Positions 1 through 6,254 of a DNA stretch of 9,015 nucleotides are shown one piece after another. Below the pieces are notes generated by a model, which ran no database searches, was not told the DNA's origin, and worked only from the letters and a program-made list of their open reading frames with translations. The stretch's first letter is position 1. Every line of letters begins with the position of its first letter. A program made the position numbers and the translations under genes. Source of the stretch: Firmicutes bacterium UBA5454. GTDB lineage: Bacteria > Bacillota > Clostridia > Caldicoprobacterales > DTU083. Location: NCBI GenBank assembly GCA_002426555.1, contig DIQU01000069.1:15015-24029 (forward strand), written 5' to 3'.

Positions 1-447
1 TATCTGGATCCCGCCACCAATGAGCAGTATATTCCCTATTGTGTGGAACCTTCTCTTGGTGCAGATCGGGTAGTTCTTGCCTTTCTGAGTGAAGCCTATA
101 CGGAAGAAGAACTGAACGGTGGAGACAGCCGAGTGGTTATGAAATTCCATCCTGCACTGGCTCCTTTCCAGGCAGCTGTCCTTCCCCTGAGCAAGAAGCT
201 GAAGGAACCCGCCCAGGAGCTGTATCGAAAACTGGCAGGTAAATTCAATATAGATTACGATGAAACCGGCAGCATTGGAAAACGCTACCGCAGAGAAGAT
301 GAGATCGGAACCCCATACTGTATTACCGTAGATTTTGATACCCTGGAAGATCATGCGGTTACTGTCAGGGATAGAGATACCATGGAACAGATTCGTCTTC
401 CCATCGATGAGGTTGAAGCTTATTTGTATGAAAAAACAGCGTTTTAA
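1..447 (+). CDS. glyQS: Glycyl-tRNA synthetase, dimeric class II type (3' end only)
   Basis: C-terminal 148 residues of glycyl-tRNA synthetase, which attaches glycine to tRNA-Gly in the cytoplasm. The reading frame is open from base 1, so the gene starts before the window; the GTG at 43 is an internal valine, not a start. The class II motif 3 segment is visible (IPYCVEPSLGADRVVLAF, with the Gly-x-Asp-Arg arginine that contacts ATP). The anticodon-binding domain follows, with the typical FHPALAPFQAAVLPLSKK strand-helix, then IGKRYRREDEIGTPYCITVD and the near-terminal TVRDRDTMEQIRLP. This is the single-chain alpha2 enzyme, not the alpha2-beta2 GlyQ/GlyS form. The last residues are KTAF followed by TAA, and this stop overlaps the stop of the convergent ferredoxin gene. 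No terminator is visible after it in the window. Identification is secure; only the 5' part is missing. Confidence 0.95.
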   Translation, partial: YLDPATNEQYIPYCVEPSLGADRVVLAFLSEAYTEEELNGGDSRVVMKFHPALAPFQAAVLPLSKKLKEPAQELYRKLAGKFNIDYDETGSIGKRYRREDEIGTPYCITVDFDTLEDHAVTVRDRDTMEQIRLPIDEVEAYLYEKTAF

Positions 448-632
448 ACTTCCGAAATAGCTTCTGTAGGGCAGCTTTCTATGGCTTCCTGCACTGCATT
501 CTCCAGTTCCTGCGGAACCTCTTCCTCTATAGCTTCAGCCTTTTCATCATCGCTCCAGAAGAACACTTCCTCACAAATGCTGATACACAGTCCGCAACTG
601 ATGCACAGGTCTTGGTCAACATATGCCTTCAC
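444..632 (-). CDS. Small [4Fe-4S] ferredoxin (62 aa)
   Basis: A soluble one-cluster ferredoxin, a low-potential electron carrier. From the GTG start the protein begins MKAYVDQDLC. Cys10, Cys13 and Cys16 (CxxCxxC) plus Cys54 in a CP motif (ESCPTEAI) are the expected four cluster ligands. The acidic middle (about residues 27-45) is typical of the family. Cys20 sits where related ferredoxins (Thermotoga type) have a cysteine that forms a disulfide with a second cysteine near residue 43. Here there is no partner, so Cys20 should be a free thiol. The GTG at 632 is chosen because AAGGAGG lies 8 bases upstream; an upstream in-frame TTG at 674 would add 14 residues unlike the family and lies inside the inverted repeat. 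It follows hflX by 54 bp and may be co-transcribed with it. Its redox partner cannot be told from this window. Confidence 0.9.
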   Translation of the reverse strand: MKAYVDQDLCISCGLCISICEEVFFWSDDEKAEAIEEEVPQELENAVQEAIESCPTEAISEV

Positions 633-660
633 TACCAATGCCTCCTTTTTTTCATATAAT

Positions 661-686
661 CTTATATTACCCAAGGGTAATATAAG
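661..686. repeat. Perfect 12-bp inverted repeat between hflX and the ferredoxin gene
   Basis: Arms CTTATATTACCC (661-672) and GGGTAATATAAG (675-686) are exact reverse complements separated by AA. The dyad starts directly after the hflX stop codon and ends 22 bp before the ferredoxin Shine-Dalgarno site. Neither strand has a T-run after it, so it is a poor intrinsic terminator. It could be an RNA hairpin that sets the hflX/ferredoxin mRNA ratio, or a DNA operator. Confidence 0.85.
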
Positions 687-694
687 CTAAACAA
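664..694 (-). promoter_or_regulatory. Possible internal promoter for the ferredoxin gene
   Basis: On the minus strand TTGTTT (689-694) and TAATAT (664-669) are 19 bp apart, with the dyad covering the -10 element and most of the spacer. A 19-bp spacer overlaid by a dyad is reminiscent of MerR-family promoters, but this dyad is not centred in the spacer, and both hexamers are imperfect. This is a weak candidate. Confidence 0.25.
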
Positions 695-2456
695 TATGTA
701 AGAAACTTTTTACCCTGCCATACAGAACATCATCTGCTTCTACTTCCATTCGAATTCCTGCATCAGTAAATTCCTCTGACAGGATATTGCCTTCTTCATG
801 GAGCATGGAACGGACATTGCCTTGATCATAGGGAACCAAAAGGTTTATATGATGAATTTCTCTGGGAAGATTTTCTTGAATGAGTTTTAACAGCTCTTCC
901 ATTCCCTCCCTCTTCAAGGCGGATATCATTACACTGGGTCTTTCATTAGGCAGCAGGGATGAATCCTTCATTGTATCTATCTTGTTGTATACAGTTATCA
1001 TGTTTTGTTTCGCTCCCAGCTGCGAAAGCACGTTCTTGACTACCTTCATCTGCTCCATCAAGGTCTCAGAGCTGCTGTCCACCACATGAAGTATCAGATC
1101 CGCTTCTACAATTTCCTCCAAGGTGGAATGGAAAGCCTCTACCAGGTCATGAGGCAGTTTATCAATGAATCCAACTGTATCTATAAGCAGTATGGTTTGC
1201 CCGTCTGGCAGTTCAATTCCCCTGGATACCGGGTCTAAGGTAGCAAACAACTTGTCTTCTACAAATACATCGCTTCCACTAAGGGCATTCATCAAAGTGC
1301 TTTTCCCGGCATTGGTGTACCCGGCTAATGCGCAAATAGGGTATCCTTCTCTCTCCCGTTTCTTACGAAGTGCACCTCTTCGATCCTTTACCTTACCAAG
1401 CTCCGACTCAATCTCGTTAATTCGGCGGCGGATATGTCTGCGATCGGTTTCCAGCTTTTTTTCACCGGGACCTCTTGTTCCAATCCCTCCTCCCAGTCTG
1501 GAAAGTACAATCCCCATCCCCATCAGTCGAGGCAGACGATACTTTAATTGAGCCAACTCTACCTGCAATTTACCTTCTTTGGAAACTGCGCGTTTTGAGA
1601 AAATATCAAGGATTAAGGCAGTTCTGTCAATTACCTTGACACCTAGAATTTGTTCCAAGTTTTTCATCTGAGCAGCTGACAGTTCATCATCAGCAATCAC
1701 CAGGTTGGCATTTAGAGACTGACACACTAAAGCCAGCTCTTCAGCTTTTCCCCTTCCAATATAAGTTCCCGGGTCAGGAGTCTTTTTGTTTTGAGTGGTT
1801 TTCAGTAAAACCTTAGCCCCGGCGGTATCTGCCAGCTCCTCCAGCTCATTTACGGATCGTATCCCTTCCCCTCTATCATCCAAGCCTATGAGGACAGCAC
1901 GTTCTTCTTCGTCATCTTGAATGTTGACTGCATCAGGCAGACCAATCAATGAATCCAGACGACGGATCTCTCGCTTAAGATCCTCTCCACACAGCTCTGC
2001 CATAGTCAATGGACCATAAATTGTATAAGGCTCCGGGACTTCAGGGGGAGCTAAAAAGGCTGTGTAAGCATTGACAAATCTTCCGTCCTGCGCTCCAATA
2101 GCTGTCATGGCATCAAATCGCAGGGTCTGAAGAGAATTCAAGTCTACACTGGATAACTGACCCTTGCCTCCTGGATGTGTATGTATGGCTCGTATTCCAC
2201 TAAGGCGTACATTACTGCGCCGCAGACTCATACTAGGTAAGGATACCTGCCCAAGCTCCCCGACAGATACATCCATAATCTGCCCTCTGCGATTTATGTA
2301 AACCGAAATTTCTCGATTTGTCAATCCAGTAAGCTGGCACAATAACAGTATTATCTCTTCAGAGAGAAAATCCTCTCTTTCTATGGTCAATTCATAAATA
2401 CCTTCCAGCTGAAGCAATATTTGCTTTGACAAGCCTTCTATATTTCCATTTATCAT
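687..2456 (-). CDS. hflX: HflX GTPase with N-terminal JAMM-like domain (589 aa)
   Basis: HflX is a ribosome-associated GTPase that splits or rescues stalled ribosomes, mainly under stress. The C-terminal two-thirds are canonical. The HflX N-domain runs from about 185 to 350 (PDPGTYIGRGKAEEL at 228-242, gly-rich GGGIGTRGPGE at 322-332). The G domain has G1 GYTNAGKST (379-387), G2 Thr406, G3 DTVGF (426-430), G4 NKID (491-494) and G5 SALK (512-515), with a small C-terminal domain after it. At 589 residues it is about 160 longer than E. coli-type HflX. The extra N-terminus (about 1-150) carries a JAMM metalloprotease signature: Glu49, His92-Thr-His94, then Ser102-x2-Asp105 with exact HxH-x7-S-x2-D spacing. 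ATG at 2456 follows GAAAGG by 8 bases. The ferredoxin gene lies downstream and polX upstream, on the same strand. GTPase identity is secure; JAMM activity is inferred from residues only. Confidence 0.96.
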   Translation of the reverse strand: MINGNIEGLSKQILLQLEGIYELTIEREDFLSEEIILLLCQLTGLTNREISVYINRRGQIMDVSVGELGQVSLPSMSLRRSNVRLSGIRAIHTHPGGKGQLSSVDLNSLQTLRFDAMTAIGAQDGRFVNAYTAFLAPPEVPEPYTIYGPLTMAELCGEDLKREIRRLDSLIGLPDAVNIQDDEEERAVLIGLDDRGEGIRSVNELEELADTAGAKVLLKTTQNKKTPDPGTYIGRGKAEELALVCQSLNANLVIADDELSAAQMKNLEQILGVKVIDRTALILDIFSKRAVSKEGKLQVELAQLKYRLPRLMGMGIVLSRLGGGIGTRGPGEKKLETDRRHIRRRINEIESELGKVKDRRGALRKKREREGYPICALAGYTNAGKSTLMNALSGSDVFVEDKLFATLDPVSRGIELPDGQTILLIDTVGFIDKLPHDLVEAFHSTLEEIVEADLILHVVDSSSETLMEQMKVVKNVLSQLGAKQNMITVYNKIDTMKDSSLLPNERPSVMISALKREGMEELLKLIQENLPREIHHINLLVPYDQGNVRSMLHEEGNILSEEFTDAGIRMEVEADDVLYGRVKSFLHIV

Positions 2457-2545
2457 AAAATCAACCTTTCAAACATGTTCTATGTTCGTTGTAGTGTCAC
2501 TATACACAGCTTGAAAATAAAACTATATGTAACGAGCCTTTGAGT

Positions 2546-2577
2546 ATTATAATACCCTTTCCATAGCAAACAAGCAA
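2546..2577 (-). promoter_or_regulatory. Predicted sigma-A type promoter for hflX
   Basis: The minus strand reads TATTATAAT as the -10 region (TATAAT at 2546-2551, or TATTAT at 2549-2554). Two -35 candidates overlap: TTGTTT (2568-2573, 16-bp spacer to TATAAT) and TTGCTT (2572-2577, 17-bp spacer to TATTAT). It would give a leader of about 80 nt before the hflX ATG. The rest of the 193-bp polX-hflX gap shows no clear terminator for polX. Confidence 0.55.
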
Positions 2578-2649
2578 AGAATTTTATTTTTTAACCTTTC
2601 TTTACCAAAATGATAATTGAAGATGACAGGTAAGATGCACGTCATCCTG

Positions 2650-4365
2650 CTAATTATGCAGAAACTTTTTTATTGCATCTATGTCCAAGCAGTTTAAAAC
2701 ATCCTTTTTTTCACACCAGCCTTTTCTTGCCATAGCGATACCAAAACTGGTATAGGCTATTTCAGACAGACTATGGGCGTCCGGGTTAATCATAATCCGG
2801 ATGCCCATTTCCTTTGCCTTCTTTACCCATAGCCAGTCCAAATCCAATCTATGAGGGTTGGCATTAATCTCAAGAACTGTCCCTTTTTGAGCTGCTTTTC
2901 CCAAAATTTTGTCCAAATCCACCTCATAACCATCCCGGGATAATAAAAGCCGACCTGTGATATGCCCCAGCATCGTAGTGTGTGGGTTATCCATAGCAGT
3001 TGATATTCGCTTGGTCATACTTTCTTTATCCATTCTAAATTGAGAATGAACAGAGGCTATGACAAAATCCAAATTTTTCAGGAAGTCATTGGAATAATCC
3101 AAAGAACCGTCAGTTAATATATCCGATTCAATACCTTTAAATATGTGAAAATCTTTGTATTTGCTGTTTAGCTCATCTATTTCCTCAATCTGCCTTAGAA
3201 TATCCTCTTCTTTCAAACCACGAGCATAATAAGCTGAACGGCTGTGATCTGCTATTCCCATATATCTGTAACCCTGCCTTTTAACTTCTTCTGCCAGCTC
3301 AGCAATAGAATTACTTCCATCACTATAATGACTATGAAAATGAAAAATACCCAGCATATCTTTGCTTTCCACTAGTTTAGGCAATTTATTTTCCAGTGCT
3401 GCTTCAATCTCACCCATATCTTCTCTTAGTTCTGGAGGTATATAGGTCATTCCCAAGGCTTTAAATAGGTCTTCTTCACTGCTGCATGGAATGTTTTCAT
3501 TACCCTCATCACTGAACAAACCATATTCATTCATTTTTAGCCCCATGGATTTGGCTATATGCCTCATTTTAGTGTTATGCTCCTTACTTCCAGTAAAATG
3601 ATGAAGTGCATATGGGTATTGTTCCGGTGAGACTACTCGTAAATCCACTGCAATTCCGCCTTTCAGCCGCACACTGGTTTTAGTATGACCCTTACCTGTT
3701 ACATCGACCACAGTGGGTAGGGTGCTAAAGTGGTCCATCACCTTTTCAGCATCTTCAGAAGAAGCTAAAACATCTATGTCTTTTATGATTTCCTTACTCC
3801 TTCGTAGGCTGCCAGCTATGCTTAAGGATTGTATACTGGAACATTCCTTCAATCCTAAAAGAACATCATAGGCCATGCTGCCAGCTTCGTGGAGTAAGTA
3901 TTGGCCAGCTGTAGTACGTACTTGAGCAATTCCCTTTTTAATATTTTCCTGAGTCTTCTTTCCGAACCCCGGTAAATCAACCAAGCGATTTTCATTTATA
4001 GCATATTCCAATTCACCAATTGTGGTAATATCCAATGTATCATACAAAACTCGTATTTTCTTAGAGCCTAATCCAGGAATACGAAATAGATCAAACAAGG
4101 TAGGTGGAAACTCAGCCTTTAAATCCTCATAGTACTGCAATCTGCCCGTTGTCACCAACTCGGTTATTTTCTGTTCCAGTGCTTGGCCTATACCTTTTAT
4201 GGTGCCTAAACGCTTTTCGCTCACCAGGGTTTCCAAGTCTTCTTCTAGTGATAGAACAATCCTTGCTCCATTTTCATATGCTCGGACCTTGAATGGGCTC
4301 TCACCTTTCAAATCCAGGTATTGTCCTATTTCTATAAGAATATCTGCTACTCTGTCCTTGTCCAT
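2650..4365 (-). CDS. polX: DNA polymerase X with C-terminal PHP nuclease domain (571 aa)
   Basis: Bacterial family X polymerase, a gap-filling repair enzyme whose PHP domain gives a metal-dependent 3'-5' exonuclease or phosphoesterase activity. From the ATG at 4365, the N-terminal 8-kDa-like helical domain (YLDLKGESPFKVRAY) is followed by helix-hairpin-helix motifs (IKGIGQAL about 56-63, IPGLGSKK 96-103, LPGFGKKT 131-138). The palm has GSLRR (185-189) and catalytic Asp196, Asp198 and Asp241. The PHP domain starts near 335: His342/His344 and YSDG (347-350), ADHS (372-375), Glu413, SVH (438-440), GHITG, NPHR and NPDAHS (527-532). The usual DLHxH opening reads IFHFH, so the Asp is replaced but both His remain. 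The start at 4365 fits family length and has GGAG 8 bases upstream; an in-frame ATG at 4389, with its own GGAG, would add 8 residues. All catalytic residues that I can place are present. Confidence 0.95.
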   Translation of the reverse strand: MDKDRVADILIEIGQYLDLKGESPFKVRAYENGARIVLSLEEDLETLVSEKRLGTIKGIGQALEQKITELVTTGRLQYYEDLKAEFPPTLFDLFRIPGLGSKKIRVLYDTLDITTIGELEYAINENRLVDLPGFGKKTQENIKKGIAQVRTTAGQYLLHEAGSMAYDVLLGLKECSSIQSLSIAGSLRRSKEIIKDIDVLASSEDAEKVMDHFSTLPTVVDVTGKGHTKTSVRLKGGIAVDLRVVSPEQYPYALHHFTGSKEHNTKMRHIAKSMGLKMNEYGLFSDEGNENIPCSSEEDLFKALGMTYIPPELREDMGEIEAALENKLPKLVESKDMLGIFHFHSHYSDGSNSIAELAEEVKRQGYRYMGIADHSRSAYYARGLKEEDILRQIEEIDELNSKYKDFHIFKGIESDILTDGSLDYSNDFLKNLDFVIASVHSQFRMDKESMTKRISTAMDNPHTTMLGHITGRLLLSRDGYEVDLDKILGKAAQKGTVLEINANPHRLDLDWLWVKKAKEMGIRIMINPDAHSLSEIAYTSFGIAMARKGWCEKKDVLNCLDIDAIKKFLHN

Positions 4366-4368
4366 TTT

Positions 4369-4407
4369 ATCCGCTCCAGTATTCTTCATAATCTGCTCCA
4401 GTATTCT
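4369..4407. repeat. Tandem duplication of the polX start signal (17-bp units, period 22)
   Basis: ATCCGCTCCAGTATTCT (4369-4385) and ATCTGCTCCAGTATTCT (4391-4407) match at 16 of 17 bases. On the coding (minus) strand each copy supplies a TGGAG Shine-Dalgarno core placed just upstream of an in-frame ATG (4365 and 4389). The polX gene therefore has two consecutive start signals. Confidence 0.8.
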
Positions 4408-4419
4408 CCTGCTTACATT

Positions 4420-4450
4420 ATTATAAACTAAATTAACTGCCTTGACTCAA
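4420..4450 (-). promoter_or_regulatory. Possible polX promoter
   Basis: TATAAT on the minus strand (4420-4425) is a consensus -10 element about 30 bp upstream of the first polX ATG. The nearest -35-like hexamer, TTGAGT (4445-4450), is 19 bp away, which is long, so the -35 assignment is doubtful. Confidence 0.35.
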
Positions 4451-4465
4451 ATTAGGTGTATCAAA

Positions 4466-4526
4466 AGATTCCTCATCGCATTCAGAATGACAATTGATGT
4501 GTCATCCAGAGCGTAGCGAAGGATCT
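4466..4526. repeat. Imperfect palindromic intergenic repeat (27-bp arms)
   Basis: The left arm (4466-4492, AGATTCC...GAATGACA) and right arm (4500-4526, TGTCATCC...GGATCT) are imperfect inverted repeats around a 7-base centre. Their outer ends (AGAT/ATCT) and inner ends (ATGACA/TGTCAT) are conserved, and the middle has diverged. The right arm contains GAGCGTAGCGAAGGATCT. I recognise this as a motif that recurs in intergenic repeats of several unrelated bacterial genomes; that is from memory and not verified here. It lies between the divergent polX and maf genes and encodes nothing. Only one copy is in this window. Confidence 0.6.
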
Positions 4527-4532
4527 AAAAGG

Positions 4533-4553
4533 TTGGCGCTTGCGCTAATTTTT
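4533..4553 (+). terminator. Short GC-rich hairpin followed by T5
   Basis: TTGGCGC (4533-4539) pairs with GCGCTAA (4542-4548), with one G-T wobble and a 2-base TT turn, and is followed by TTTTT (4549-4553). The form suits a small intrinsic terminator on the plus strand, but no plus-strand gene lies upstream of it. It may instead be part of the neighbouring repeat element, or insulate maf from stray upstream transcription. In the real RNA the tight turn would open to a 4-base loop. Confidence 0.35.
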
Positions 4554-4671
4554 ATAGTATAGTAGAATTTCCTAAGACCGCTTTACACGAAACGTCATAT
4601 AACGACTGTACTAATGACTGGACATACAATTTTGCCACATGAAAAGGATTATAAAAGGAGAATCGACTTTA

Positions 4672-5265
4672 ATGGTAGAGACCCTGAACAATAAAAAATT
4701 GATACTTGCATCTGCATCACCTAGAAGAAAAGAACTCTTGGATCAAGTAGGCATAAAATATGAGGTTTTACCCAGTAATGTTGAAGAGCATATTGAAGAT
4801 ATGGAAGGTACGCCGGCTGAGAAAGCCGAGAAGCTGGCGTACATTAAAGCCAGGGATGTTGCTTCTAAGCTTAAGGATTGCCTTGTTCTTGGAGCAGATA
4901 CAATAGTGGTTGTAGATAATGAAGTTCTAGGTAAACCAAAAGATCTGGATGATGCAAAAAGCATGCTCAGCAGGTTAAGTGGTAAAGAGCACCAGGTTAT
5001 AACAGGGGTTGCTTTAATTGATACCAACAAAAACATTGAATTGGTAAGCCACGAAACAACTTCCGTTAAGTTCAGAAAGCTTACAAGCAGAATGATAAAT
5101 TCATACTTAGCTGCCCAAGAACCCATGGGAAAAGCCGGGGCTTATGCAATACAGGGGTTTGGTGCACTGCTGATAGAAGGAATAAACGGATGTTATTCCA
5201 ATGTAGTAGGATTACCGCTGACCAAGTTGAGTAAAATGATAGAGAGCCTTAATACTCAAAGCTGA
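4672..5265 (+). CDS. maf: Maf family nucleoside triphosphate pyrophosphatase (197 aa)
   Basis: Maf proteins hydrolyse non-canonical or pyrimidine nucleoside triphosphates (dTTP, UTP and modified forms) to the monophosphate and PPi, as a house-cleaning step; some members also affect septum formation. The N-terminal signature LASASPRRKELL (residues 12-23), the catalytic-Asp loop LGADTIVVVD (73-82, Asp76), LGKPKD (86-91), GKEHQVITGV (104-113) and AGAYAIQG (155-162) followed by the NGCYSNVVGLPL segment cover the whole fold. The usual Asp before KAGAY (EPxDKAG) is Gly153 here, a substitution I believe also occurs in some other Maf branches. The ATG at 4672 is chosen because AAAGGAG ends 11 bases upstream and the resulting length fits the family; the in-frame ATG at 4639 has no Shine-Dalgarno site. 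The last 17 bases overlap the convergent SIMPL gene. I see no convincing promoter. Confidence 0.94.
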   Translation: MVETLNNKKLILASASPRRKELLDQVGIKYEVLPSNVEEHIEDMEGTPAEKAEKLAYIKARDVASKLKDCLVLGADTIVVVDNEVLGKPKDLDDAKSMLSRLSGKEHQVITGVALIDTNKNIELVSHETTSVKFRKLTSRMINSYLAAQEPMGKAGAYAIQGFGALLIEGINGCYSNVVGLPLTKLSKMIESLNTQS

Positions 5266-5995
5266 CATCAACAGACGCTCTGATTTCCAGCTGCCCGGTG
5301 CTTATGGGTGTAGATCGTTCTGCCTCCATCATTAACATTCCACTGGGTGAATTGTCATATAAAGGATAATAACCTTGCTGTCTTTCAGTTATTTTAACAG
5401 GTGTAAGCTTGTTTATTCCAAATTCGCCTATCATAACCTTTGCTTTCTCTTCTGCATTCTTAACAGCAAGCTTCAGTGCCTCTTCATAAAGCTTATCAAT
5501 CTCTTCTACAGTAAACTGTATGCCGTTTACCCGGTTAGCTCCCTTTGCTGCGACAGCATCCAGAACCTTGCCTGTGTTGTCTATCTTCCTTACCTTGACA
5601 CTTACCATATTTACAACCTTATAGCCTCTGAAAATTTGAGTGTTGTTATCCCAATCATATTCGGGGTAAACACTGTAATTATTGGTTTTAATATCCTTCT
5701 CCTGAATCCCCTGGTTCTTTAGCTCTGCCATTATGTCATTCATCAGTTCATTGTTTTCTGACTGAGCTTTAGTCATCTCCTTGTTGTTTGTTTCAACTCC
5801 GAGAGATATAACAGCTATATCCGGTGTTGCACGAATCACACCTTCTCCTGAAGCTGAAACTGTTTTTATATCGCTGTTTTCAATTGCCGTAGCCAAGACT
5901 TTTTCCTCTCCTTTCATAAGGGTACCGGCAAAAATCCCGACTGATAATGTGATAACCAACATTAATGCAATTATAATCTTACTATGTATTGTCAT
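5249..5995 (-). CDS. SIMPL-domain (DUF541) membrane-anchored protein (248 aa)
   Basis: The protein has an uncleaved anchor or signal peptide at residues 7-27 (after Lys6: a run of Ile, Leu and Val ending in GIFAGTLM) with no lipobox cysteine, so it should face the outside of the membrane. Residues about 44-248 form a SIMPL domain: VSASGEGVIRATPDIAVISL (46-65), the alternating NNKEMTKAQSENNELMNDI helix, the NYSVYPEYDW strand, YKVVNMVSVKVRKID, LKLAVKNAEEKAKVM and a final beta strand IRASVDVSFEY. These are the usual landmarks of DUF541 proteins, some of which relate to the oxidative-stress protein YggE. The biochemical function is not known. The start is clear: ATG at 5995 has AAGGAGG 8 bases upstream. 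Its stop TAA lies inside the end of maf. It is divergent from the cyclase gene, with a 259-bp shared upstream region. Confidence 0.88.
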   Translation of the reverse strand: MTIHSKIIIALMLVITLSVGIFAGTLMKGEEKVLATAIENSDIKTVSASGEGVIRATPDIAVISLGVETNNKEMTKAQSENNELMNDIMAELKNQGIQEKDIKTNNYSVYPEYDWDNNTQIFRGYKVVNMVSVKVRKIDNTGKVLDAVAAKGANRVNGIQFTVEEIDKLYEEALKLAVKNAEEKAKVMIGEFGINKLTPVKITERQQGYYPLYDNSPSGMLMMEAERSTPISTGQLEIRASVDVSFEY

Positions 5996-6125
5996 TACTG
6001 GTTCCTCCTTGTATTTTTATTCCAGACATTTAGACGAAATTTCAAAAAAATAGTTGCATCAAGTCCAAAGTTATTATTACACTTACAGCTTAATAGACAA
6101 AACCAAGTAAATACTATCTGCATAA

Positions 6126-6135
6126 TTGTATACAA
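6126..6135. promoter_or_regulatory. TTGTATACAA palindrome, candidate operator
   Basis: A perfect 10-bp palindrome lies over the -35 position of the cyclase promoter. It fits the t-n-GTA-t-AC-n-a pattern described for FadR-subfamily GntR regulators. No regulator gene is in the window, so this is only a candidate. Confidence 0.35.
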
Positions 6136-6150
6136 ATTTGTGGCATATAG

Positions 6151-6159
6151 TGGTATAAT
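6151..6159 (+). promoter_or_regulatory. Extended -10 promoter for the diguanylate cyclase gene
   Basis: TGGTATAAT carries the TGn extension plus a consensus TATAAT (6154-6159). The -35 position holds only TACAAA-like sequence, which an extended -10 can compensate. Transcription would start near 6166 and give a leader of about 90 nt. Confidence 0.6.
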
Positions 6160-6169
6160 CTTTTTGAAT

Positions 6170-6220
6170 CATCAAAATACAATGAGTTTGTTATCTGTGA
6201 TTTTGATGCTGTGTTTTTTT
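6170..6220 (+). promoter_or_regulatory. Leader hairpin with downstream T7 before the diguanylate cyclase gene
   Basis: CATCAAAAT (6170-6178) and ATTTTGATG (6200-6208) are perfect 9-bp complements around a 21-base loop. Five bases later comes TTTTTTT (6214-6220). It lies between the predicted start of transcription and the Shine-Dalgarno site (GGAGG, 6239-6243), so it could act as an attenuator. The stem is AT-rich and the T-run is offset from it, so it would be a weak terminator. Confidence 0.4.
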
Positions 6221-6254
6221 CCTGTAGAAAGCTGGATTGGAGGCATGATTTTGC

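Larger units (their letters stand above)
5996..6254. other. Divergent intergenic region between the SIMPL gene and the diguanylate cyclase gene
   Basis: This AT-rich 259-bp stretch holds the SIMPL Shine-Dalgarno site on the left. On the right it holds a plus-strand extended -10 promoter, a TTGTATACAA palindrome and a leader hairpin for the cyclase gene, listed separately. I see no clear minus-strand promoter for the SIMPL gene; TTGTCT with AATAAT 16 bp on is the best but weak. A 92-codon plus-strand frame across it has no ribosome binding site or recognisable motif and is not called. Confidence 0.6.

Noticed and set aside
481..690. Plus-strand 69-codon frame opposite the ferredoxin gene
   Set aside because: Antisense to a clear ferredoxin gene, low-complexity Ser/Thr composition, and no ribosome binding site.
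880..1551. Three overlapping plus-strand frames opposite hflX
   Set aside because: They lie wholly within the conserved GTPase coding region on the other strand and show no domain or start signal.
2581..2649. Possible polX terminator with GATGAC/GTCATC arms just after the polX stop
   Set aside because: Only 6 pairs with a 13-base loop and no T-run after it on the minus strand.
4104..4426. Two plus-strand frames opposite the 5' end of polX
   Set aside because: Shadows of the conserved PolX N-terminus, with no plausible product.
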